A stretch of 17,262 nt of DNA from an uncultured Collinsella sp. GTDB lineage: Bacteria; Actinomycetota; Coriobacteriia; Coriobacteriales; Coriobacteriaceae. Below, in pieces: positions 11,862 through 17,262 of the stretch (position 1 is its first letter; every line of letters starts with the position of its first letter). A model generated the notes under the pieces. The model had not been told where the DNA came from and did not search any database. It saw only the letters and a program-made list of their open reading frames with translations. A program made the translations under genes and the position numbers. The stretch is taken from positions 1-17,262 of the forward strand of contig UQIC01000042.1 of the NCBI GenBank assembly GCA_900540985.1, read 5' to 3'.

Positions 11862-13529
11862 GGCCTCGCCGTGCTCCTCTTCCCAGCTGCGGTCGTCGTA
11901 TTTCTCGACCACGGCGTCGTCATCAACGTGCAGCGGTTTGTCCAGGTTGCGAGGCTTAAAGCCCTCCATGAACTTGTCGCGGCCAAAGCTCTCGGGAATC
12001 GCCACGGGGTAGCGGCCGGTAAAGCACGCATCGCAGTAGCCGCCCTTGGGCATGACCTTCAGCAGGCCCTCGACCGAAAGGAAGGCCAGCGAATCGGCGC
12101 CGATGTACTCGCAAATCTCGTCGACCGTCTTGTTGGCGCTGATAAGCTGCGACTGCACGTCGGTATCGATACCGTAGAAGCACGGCCAGATGACCTCGGG
12201 TGAGTTGATGCGGATATGAATCTCCTTGGCGCCAGCGTTGCGCAGCATCTTGACGAGCTGCACCATGGTGGTGCCGCGCACGATGGAGTCGTCGATGACG
12301 ACCAGGCGCTTGCCCTCGATGTTGTCGCGCAGCGGGTTGAGTTTCATACGCACGCCCATGGCGCGCAGCTCCTGCGTGGGCTCGATAAACGTACGGCCCA
12401 CGTAGCGGTTCTTGATAAGGCCCTCGCCAAAGGGAATACCGCTCTCGTGCGAATACCCCTCCGCGGGCGGCAGGCCGGAGTCGGGCACGCCGATGACCAG
12501 ATCGGCCTCGACGGGCTCCTCGTGTGCCAGCTGACGACCCATGTCGTAACGGCAGGCATAGACGCTCTTGCCGTTCATGATGGAGTCGGGGCGGGCAAAG
12601 TAGACCTGCTCAAAGATGCAGTTTGCGGGCTCTTCGGCTGCAGGCACGCCCTGCTCGGATACCAGACCCTCGGCGCTGATGCGCAAGATCTCGCCGGGGC
12701 GGACATCACGGACATACTCGGCGCCCACGATATCGAGTGCGCACGTCTCGGAAGCAACGACCCAGCCGCCGGCGCGCGTGACATGGACGGCGGAGTCGAC
12801 CGTCGAGGCTCCGTCTTGCGAGGGCAGCTGCGAAACAGAAGCGGCGTCGGCCTGGTCCAGGCCCTCGTCCACCAGCTTGCCCAGCACGAGCGGGCGAATG
12901 CCGTGCGGATCGCGGAATGCGTAGAGCGCCTGCTCGTTGATGAGCGTCATGGCGTAGCCGCCGCGCACGAGCTCCATGGTCTTACGAATGCCCTCGCGAA
13001 GATGACCCGTACGCTGGGTAAAGTAGCCGATAAGCTTGGTCGCGACCTCGGAATCCGAATTGGAGAGGAACGGCACGCCCAGCTCGATCAGCTGGCGGCG
13101 CAGCTCGTCGGTGTTGACGAGGGTACCGTTGTGCGCAAGCGCGATAATGACGCTATTGATGGTAGAGAGGTGCGGCTGCGAGGCCTCCCAGCTCTTGGCG
13201 CCGGCGGTGCCATAGCGCACGTGGCCCACGGCCAGCTGGCCGGAAAGCGTCGACAGGTCGGCGTTGGAGAACACGCGATCGAGCAGCCCCAGGTCTTTGC
13301 GAACCATAACCGTGCCGCCATCACCCACGGCGATTCCCGCCGATTCCTGGCCGCGATGCTGTAGCGCGCGCAGACCAAAGTACGTCAGTCGAGCCACATC
13401 GCGATCGGGTGCCCACACACCAAAAATGCCGCATTCCTCATGCAGCTGGTCGGAGTCCGGATCATACGTCGACATGGTCTTCACCTGTCCCGCGGCACGC
13501 TCGGCCGCGCGGATGGTTTCTTGAGACAT
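11859..13529 (-). CDS. purF: amidophosphoribosyltransferase, Fe-S type
   Basis: First committed step of purine synthesis: PRPP plus glutamine to phosphoribosylamine. The 556-aa precursor has the N-terminal nucleophile Cys33 (EECGIFGVW), exposed after propeptide removal. The glutaminase domain follows (LQHRGQESAG, GHVRYGT), then the PRPP loop VVIDDSIVRGTT (410-421). Cys304, Cys450, Cys499 and Cys502 correspond to the [4Fe-4S] ligands of the B. subtilis-type enzyme, so an oxygen-sensitive cluster is expected. A loop of about 30 residues (218-252, rich in Ser/Asp/Ala) appears inserted in the glutaminase domain. AGGGG precedes the chosen ATG. An internal ATG at residue 19 also has AGGTGAAG in front and would give a more usual 14-residue propeptide. 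The stop codon is shared with repeat copy C. Confidence 0.97.
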   Translation of the reverse strand: MSQETIRAAERAAGQVKTMSTYDPDSDQLHEECGIFGVWAPDRDVARLTYFGLRALQHRGQESAGIAVGDGGTVMVRKDLGLLDRVFSNADLSTLSGQLAVGHVRYGTAGAKSWEASQPHLSTINSVIIALAHNGTLVNTDELRRQLIELGVPFLSNSDSEVATKLIGYFTQRTGHLREGIRKTMELVRGGYAMTLINEQALYAFRDPHGIRPLVLGKLVDEGLDQADAASVSQLPSQDGASTVDSAVHVTRAGGWVVASETCALDIVGAEYVRDVRPGEILRISAEGLVSEQGVPAAEEPANCIFEQVYFARPDSIMNGKSVYACRYDMGRQLAHEEPVEADLVIGVPDSGLPPAEGYSHESGIPFGEGLIKNRYVGRTFIEPTQELRAMGVRMKLNPLRDNIEGKRLVVIDDSIVRGTTMVQLVKMLRNAGAKEIHIRINSPEVIWPCFYGIDTDVQSQLISANKTVDEICEYIGADSLAFLSVEGLLKVMPKGGYCDACFTGRYPVAIPESFGRDKFMEGFKPRNLDKPLHVDDDAVVEKYDDRSWEEEHGEA

Positions 13530-13570
13530 GGCATCCCCTCAGAGCCTCGTTATTTGGCGTTACCTGCCCT

Positions 13571-13576
13571 ATTATA
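13571..13576 (-). promoter_or_regulatory. -10 box of the purF promoter
   Basis: A perfect TATAAT on the minus strand, 41 bp before the purF start. The -35 region is poor (GGGAGT at 17-bp spacing), which suggests activator dependence or a relaxed promoter. No recognised PUR-box is seen. Confidence 0.5.
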
Positions 13577-13635
13577 CGCACGGCAAGACAAGCACTCCCG
13601 CGCATGAACAGCGCTTTTTAAAAGCCCACCGAGCT

Positions 13636-13641
13636 TATAAT
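13636..13641 (+). promoter_or_regulatory. candidate -10 box for the CmpB-like gene
   Basis: TATAAT on the plus strand, about 180 bp before the start at 13824, with no good -35. It would give a long 5' leader. The rest of 13530-13823 shows only a short palindrome GCTTTTTAAAAGC (13613-13625) and no RNA motif or gene I can support. Confidence 0.3.
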
Positions 13642-13823
13642 CCGTTTTGCAGCCAAACATTTTATTGGGCAACCGCCTCGGGGCCGACGATCCCGCATGC
13701 TTCCGTCGCGACGCGTCTCGTCCACCGCTAGGGCTTACATTGCTGCAATTGGGTCGTTTGTCCTGTCTTTTAGCAGGTCGGCGGCGTATCCTTGTACCTA
13801 CAGCAAAACGAGAAAGGTTATGT

Positions 13824-15053
13824 ATGGATCGAAACGAACTCGACCCCAGCGTCCCCAGCGCCACGGAGGTCAAGAAGATCCCCCTCATCATTAAGGTGTA
13901 CGCCGTCCTATGCATCCTGTCCGGCGTGGGCACGCTCCCGTCGGTCGGCGCCTTTATGTGGCAGGTCATCACCGCGCTCATCAACGGCAACGCCGCCGCC
14001 AAGCTCGGCGACAACACGCTCGTCGCGGTCGGACTGATTGTCGCCGGCATCATGCTCTCGGCTGCCAGTGCCGTCATCTTGATCATCTTTGGCCTTGACC
14101 TCATCAAGAACCAGCGCCGCAATGCCGCCCGTCTGTCCTATATCCTTATCGCATTGACCGTCGTCGAGCTTTTGGTTGACGTGATGCTCCAGGGCATCGG
14201 GCCTTTCTTGCTGCGCCCCGCCATCCAGCTCGGCATCCTCGTCGCACTTTCGACCACCGTCGACCCCACGCTGCGCCAGGAGCGCGAGCTGCAACGCCGC
14301 CTGCAGGAAATGCTCGATCGCGACGCCGCCGCCGAGGGCATGCTCGGGCGCGATGAAACCGGCGAAGGCTACATCAAGCTCAACTACTTCAACCTGTTCT
14401 GGGTATTCTTTGTCTGCTGCATACTCGGCCTGATCGCCGAGGACATCTGGCACATGACGGTCGACGACCCCGGCGTCTACCAGAACCGCGCCGGCATGCT
14501 GTTTGGCCCCTTCAGCCCCATCTATGGATTTGGCGCCGTACTCATGACCATGGTGCTCAACCGCTTCTACAAAAAGAACCCCATCATTATCTTTTTGGTG
14601 AGCGCGCTGCTCGGCGCGAGCTTTGAGGTGTTCGTGGGCTGGTTTATGCAGACCTCGTTTGGAGTGGTCTCGTGGAGCTACTCGCACATGAAGCTGTTCG
14701 GCATGCCCGACCCGCTCGCCGTCCTTACGGGCGGACGCACCTGCACGGGCTTTGCCTGCCTGTGGGGCCTGGGCGGGCTCATCTGGATCAAGCTGCTGCT
14801 GCCGAGGCTGCTCAAGCTCATCAATATGATTCCCTGGAAGAGCCGCTACTCCGCTACCGTCATCTTCACCATCATTATGCTGGTCGACGGCGTCATGACG
14901 CTGCAGTCGCTCGACTACTGGTACCAGCGCGTCAACGGCACGGAACCGGATATTCCCGTTGCGCAGTTCTACGGCAAGTACTTCGATAATGACTTTATGG
15001 AGAATCGCTTCCAGAGCATGACCATGAGTCCCAAGGATGCGACGCGCGTGTAG
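13824..15053 (+). CDS. CmpB-family putative ABC transporter permease, multi-pass membrane protein
   Basis: A 409-aa integral membrane protein whose second half (about 188-370) matches the CmpB-type 'putative ABC transporter permease' family (PF06541 by recall): NYFNLFWVFFVCCILGLIAEDIWH, RAGMLFGPFSPIYGFGAVL, FEVFVGWFMQ and WSYSHMKLFG. The first half has about four helices (21-50, 66-96, 102-125, 128-145), then a charged linker with RQERELQRRLQEMLDRD that may form a short coiled coil. No ATPase or partner is adjacent, so the transport role is unproven. Start 13824 follows AGAAAGG by six bases. A further in-frame stretch up to 13647 begins at TTG, lacks a ribosome site and looks non-coding. The gene is divergent from purF and shares a bidirectional terminator with the moaE-like gene. 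Confidence 0.85.
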   Translation: MDRNELDPSVPSATEVKKIPLIIKVYAVLCILSGVGTLPSVGAFMWQVITALINGNAAAKLGDNTLVAVGLIVAGIMLSAASAVILIIFGLDLIKNQRRNAARLSYILIALTVVELLVDVMLQGIGPFLLRPAIQLGILVALSTTVDPTLRQERELQRRLQEMLDRDAAAEGMLGRDETGEGYIKLNYFNLFWVFFVCCILGLIAEDIWHMTVDDPGVYQNRAGMLFGPFSPIYGFGAVLMTMVLNRFYKKNPIIIFLVSALLGASFEVFVGWFMQTSFGVVSWSYSHMKLFGMPDPLAVLTGGRTCTGFACLWGLGGLIWIKLLLPRLLKLINMIPWKSRYSATVIFTIIMLVDGVMTLQSLDYWYQRVNGTEPDIPVAQFYGKYFDNDFMENRFQSMTMSPKDATRV

Positions 15054-15074
15054 CGCCCACCGCGCCCAAAACGC

Positions 15075-15113
15075 AAAATGCCCGCCGGTATCACACGTAC
15101 CGGCGGGCATTTT
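15075..15113. terminator. bidirectional intrinsic terminator
   Basis: A perfect 16-bp stem, AAAATGCCCGCCGGTA (15075-15090) with TACCGGCGGGCATTTT (15098-15113), loop TCACACG. The A/T ends give T-tracts in both directions, so it serves both the CmpB-like gene and the converging moaE-like gene. Confidence 0.95.
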
Positions 15114-15143
15114 TATAAACGAGCCTTCTATCGACGCAAGCCT

Positions 15144-15563
15144 CTACGCCTCACGCTCGACCTCGCTCACACACTCATTTTTGATGGTACCGACGAGCGC
15201 CTGCAGCGCATCGACCACGTGCGGGCGAATGTCCCCGCCGATGAGCACGAGCATGATGTCGTCACCCACGGCGAGTTCGCCGCTTGCCAGCCACACGCGC
15301 ACATAGCCGATACCCGACATCGCGCTCGTGGCCTCGATAGCAGCCTGCACTTTCTGAGCATCGAAGCCGAACACCATGCCGCCCACCCTGCGTCCGGGAG
15401 CTACGCCATCGGTTTCGATCCCGCGGACCTCGGACTTGGGCGTCGCGCGCACCACGCCGTTATGCGTCAGATACATACCGCACGCAGGTGCCGACGAATC
15501 GGCCTTGGCCTCGCGCAGCCAAGCATCAACCGAAGGCATCGTTTTGCCATTCTCGAGCATCAT
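15144..15563 (-). CDS. MoaE-like protein (molybdopterin synthase catalytic subunit family)
   Basis: A 139-aa protein resembling the anaerobe group annotated as molybdenum cofactor MoaE: MYLTHNGVVR (30-39), VGGMVFGFD, a WLASGELAVGDDIMLVLIGGD core (91-111) and a final DALQALVGTIKNECV. Classical MoaE adds sulfur to precursor Z using two lysines near the C-terminus; here only Lys128 (IKNE) is a clear candidate, and no moaD, moaA or moaC is nearby. It may therefore be a diverged relative with another job. AAGGGAG lies two bases before the ATG at 15563 and five before the next ATG at 15560, so 15560 is the likelier true start. It follows the sortase stop by 39 bp, so the two are probably co-transcribed. 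Confidence 0.65.
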   Translation of the reverse strand: MMLENGKTMPSVDAWLREAKADSSAPACGMYLTHNGVVRATPKSEVRGIETDGVAPGRRVGGMVFGFDAQKVQAAIEATSAMSGIGYVRVWLASGELAVGDDIMLVLIGGDIRPHVVDALQALVGTIKNECVSEVEREA

Positions 15564-15602
15564 TTCTCCCTTACCGTCCCAAATTAGCTACTCTCGGACA
15601 AT

Positions 15603-16601
15603 TTATTCATCAACGGGCGTGAGCACCATGACGGCACGCGTGTTGCTCAGCGATAACGAACGACAGGTCACAAGCGTTACGACCTTGGTTGCCGAAGCGG
15701 CACGATCGGTGGCATCGCTCGCCACGGCAGAGGCACCGTCGAGCATCTCGGACAGGTAGTTCTTGAGCCCGTCGTCGCCCTCAAAATTGGGTGTGCGCGC
15801 CTTGGCATACGTGTCCTCGACAACTTTGGTCGCCAGTGGTCGCAGTTTATAGGTGGCGTCGCGCGTGATGTAATACACGTACTCTATGCTGTCGAACGTC
15901 ACCTGATCGGTCGTGTCCGAGATCACATTGAACATCGATCCGTCGTTCATGTGGTGGCCGTAGATCGTGGTCTGCTGATCCACCATGCCCGGCGCGGTGT
16001 CATTGCTATCCAGGAAAATGGCCCCGGATGCATTGGCCGTACCGTCGAACAGCGTGTTGAGGTATTTGGAGTTGTTGTTGGTCTGCACCACGGGATAGTT
16101 GATGTTGGTTCCCGGCGCGTAAATCCAACCCACAACCTCGGGATTTGTCTGGGCAAGTGCATCGAAGTCGATAATCGGCACGCCGCTGGCGTCCTTATCG
16201 CTTACATATTGCTTCTCGATTTTCTGGTACGAATCGCTTGCCTGTTTATAGCCAATCTGAGCATTGATAAAGATGGCAGCGGCGGCAACAATCAGGCCGA
16301 TGCCGATGATGATGAGCAGAATGGGAATAATGGAGCGGCGCTTTTTGCGCGGCGGCTCGGTGTAATCCGACGGCGCGGCATGCGATGAAGACCGGGGCGG
16401 CTTCTTAGCGTTGCTATAAGATGAAGGTCGATATGCGGCTGGCGCGTCCTGTCGACGATGCGTCGCCGGCGTCACGGGGCGCGGCGCGCGCGGCTGCTGA
16501 GGAGAGGATGTCCGACCCTGCTGTGCCGCATGGGCAGCACCCGGCTTCGACGGATCGGGAATCTGAGAAGCCTTGAATCGTTTTCCCTGATAGTCGGACA
16601 T
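15603..16601 (-). CDS. class B sortase
   Basis: Membrane transpeptidase that attaches proteins to the cell wall or builds pili. The 332-aa protein has a long cytosolic N-terminus rich in Pro, Ser, Ala and Arg (1-89), one membrane helix (about 90-112) and a sortase B fold. VVGWIYAPGTNINYPVVQ (157-172 area) and YLNTLFDG are class B hallmarks; the catalytic set is His216 (YGHHM), Cys313 (LVTC) and Arg322 (TRAVMVL). Start 16601 is chosen for AAGGAGA three to four bases upstream. A longer frame to 16697 would overlap purE. It begins 35 bp after purE. No substrate with a sorting signal and no pilin is in the window, so it may be a housekeeping enzyme. The long polar N-terminus is unusual for the family. 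Confidence 0.93.
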   Translation of the reverse strand: MSDYQGKRFKASQIPDPSKPGAAHAAQQGRTSSPQQPRAPRPVTPATHRRQDAPAAYRPSSYSNAKKPPRSSSHAAPSDYTEPPRKKRRSIIPILLIIIGIGLIVAAAAIFINAQIGYKQASDSYQKIEKQYVSDKDASGVPIIDFDALAQTNPEVVGWIYAPGTNINYPVVQTNNNSKYLNTLFDGTANASGAIFLDSNDTAPGMVDQQTTIYGHHMNDGSMFNVISDTTDQVTFDSIEYVYYITRDATYKLRPLATKVVEDTYAKARTPNFEGDDGLKNYLSEMLDGASAVASDATDRAASATKVVTLVTCRSLSLSNTRAVMVLTPVDE

Positions 16602-16636
16602 GGCTCTCCTTATACTGCGGTGAAACGACGGAACGC

Positions 16637-17101
16637 CTAGGCGTCGGCCATCTCCTGCTTCATCTTCTCGATAACCTTGCGATACTCGGGGTCGCAAGCG
16701 CCTAGAATCTGCGTGGCGTAGATGGCGGCGTTCTTGGCGCCGTTGATGGCAACGCAGGCCACGGGCACGCCCGAAGGCATCTGTACCATCGACAGCAGCG
16801 AATCCATACCGCCCAGGTCACTCGTCTTCATAGGCACGCCGATAACCGGCAGCGGCGTAAAGGCAGCCACGACACCACCCAGGTGAGCGGCCTTGCCGGC
16901 GGCGGCGATAATCACTTTGATACCGCGCTCGGCGGCAGTCGAAGCCCACTCGTGGACCTTCACCGGTGTGCGGTGTGCGCTCGCAATGACAAGCTCATAG
17001 GGCACACCGAGCGCCTCGAGCTCGGCGGTGCAACCTTCCATAACGCCCAGATCGGACTTGGAACCCATGATGATCCCGACAACCGGCTTTTGATCTGCCA
17101 T
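16637..17101 (-). CDS. purE: 5-(carboxyamino)imidazole ribonucleotide mutase (PurE class I)
   Basis: Converts N5-CAIR to CAIR in purine synthesis. The 154-aa chain shows GSKSD (13-17), SAHRTP with His43, an AAAGKAAHLGGVVAA loop and DSLLSMVQMPSGVPVA, all of the class I enzyme. ATG at 17101 is preferred: AGGAGG ends nine bases upstream. A TTG two codons earlier is only three bases from that site. It is transcribed apart from the purF-purM-purN cluster and leads an odd unit with a sortase and a MoaE-like gene. A -10 box with an overlapping palindrome lies upstream. No purK is seen here; it may lie outside. Confidence 0.95.
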   Translation of the reverse strand: MADQKPVVGIIMGSKSDLGVMEGCTAELEALGVPYELVIASAHRTPVKVHEWASTAAERGIKVIIAAAGKAAHLGGVVAAFTPLPVIGVPMKTSDLGGMDSLLSMVQMPSGVPVACVAINGAKNAAIYATQILGACDPEYRKVIEKMKQEMADA

Positions 17102-17152
17102 AAACAAAGACCTCCTGTTGAGAGCGGTGACGCGGCGAATCCGCGACCCTTA

Positions 17153-17170
17153 ACTACTGAGAGTAGTATA
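17153..17170 (-). promoter_or_regulatory. purE -10 box with overlapping operator-like palindrome
   Basis: TATACT on the minus strand (17165-17170) is a good -10. A perfect palindrome, ACTACT-GAG-AGTAGT (17153-17167), overlaps its last three bases and the expected start site. This is a common position for a repressor site, but the regulator is unknown. Confidence 0.4.
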
Positions 17171-17202
17171 GCTGCTCCCGTCCCTGCGGTCTTTGTGGTG
17201 GC

Positions 17203-17262
17203 GGCTGAGCCTTTCCCTCGGGAACTGGGCTTCGCGAAGTTTCCCGAGGGAAAGGCTCAGCC
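17203..17262. repeat. perfect 22-bp-arm inverted repeat at the window end
   Basis: GGCTGAGCCTTTCCCTCGGG-AA (17203-17224) is exactly complementary to 17241-17262, with a 16-nt centre containing the small palindrome CTTCGCGAAG (17230-17239). The right arm ends at the last base of the window, so it may extend further. No T-tract is visible in the window. It could be another repeat family or a terminator of an unseen gene. Confidence 0.85.

Noticed and set aside
13647..13823. 59-codon upstream extension of the CmpB-like protein
   Set aside because: It starts at TTG just after the candidate -10 box with no ribosome site and has non-coding composition; AGAAAGG before 13824 marks the real start.
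13530..13823. Riboswitch or PUR-box in the purF/CmpB divergent region
   Set aside because: No recognised purine, preQ1 or other aptamer core and no paired PUR-box sequence could be found; only -10 boxes and one short palindrome are seen.
16602..16697. 32-residue N-terminal extension of the sortase
   Set aside because: It overlaps the end of purE, while AAGGAGA lies right before the ATG at 16601.

Overview
The window is a GC-rich, densely packed bacterial chromosome segment. Its GC-biased codon use, anaerobe-type enzymes (NfnAB, a MoaE-like protein), Fe-S-type PurF, sortase and Gram-positive lipoprotein/Tat signals fit an anaerobic actinobacterium of the Coriobacteriia. Collinsella is my best guess, from recall of the protein and repeat style and not from a search. 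No rRNA, tRNA, CRISPR array, integrase or complete insertion sequence is visible. Protein-coding content is mostly core metabolism.

Layout: (1) 11-640 (+) pth. (2) 641-1014 holds two copies of a short palindromic repeat in inverted orientation, a strong GC hairpin, and a promoter with a structured leader. (3) 1015-3254 (+) nfnA-nfnB, overlapping by 10 bp, encode electron-bifurcating NADH:ferredoxin/NADP oxidoreductase, followed by a clear terminator. (4) 3381-4004 (-) is a cytidylate-kinase-like protein. (5) 4081-7110 (-) is a complete polar amino-acid ABC importer in the order ATPase, binding lipoprotein, permease, permease. (6) 7359-9077 (-) is a membrane-anchored parvulin foldase followed by a YqeY/GatB-like protein. 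(7) 9263-9727 (-) is a lone PTS EIIA. (8) 9907-13529 (-) is a purF-purM-purN purine cluster. (9) 13824-15053 (+) is a CmpB-family membrane protein, divergent from purF. (10) 15144-17101 (-) is purE, then a class B sortase, then a MoaE-like protein.

How the genes work together: PurF, PurM, PurN and PurE cover four steps of IMP synthesis. NfnAB balances NADH, NADPH and ferredoxin in an anaerobe. The ABC importer and EIIA serve nutrient uptake, or regulation in the case of EIIA. The foldase and sortase serve the cell envelope.

The most unusual content is intergenic. At least six sites carry palindromic repeats built around a GGGGAC(A) word. Two copies of one 43-bp element (39/43 identical) lie about 11 kb apart, and both begin with the TAA stop codon of the gene before them (pth and purF). 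A related element sits directly against the stop codon of the kinase gene. Two longer 26-bp-arm inverted repeats share a design with base changes matched between arms. I see no transposase in the window that would explain them.
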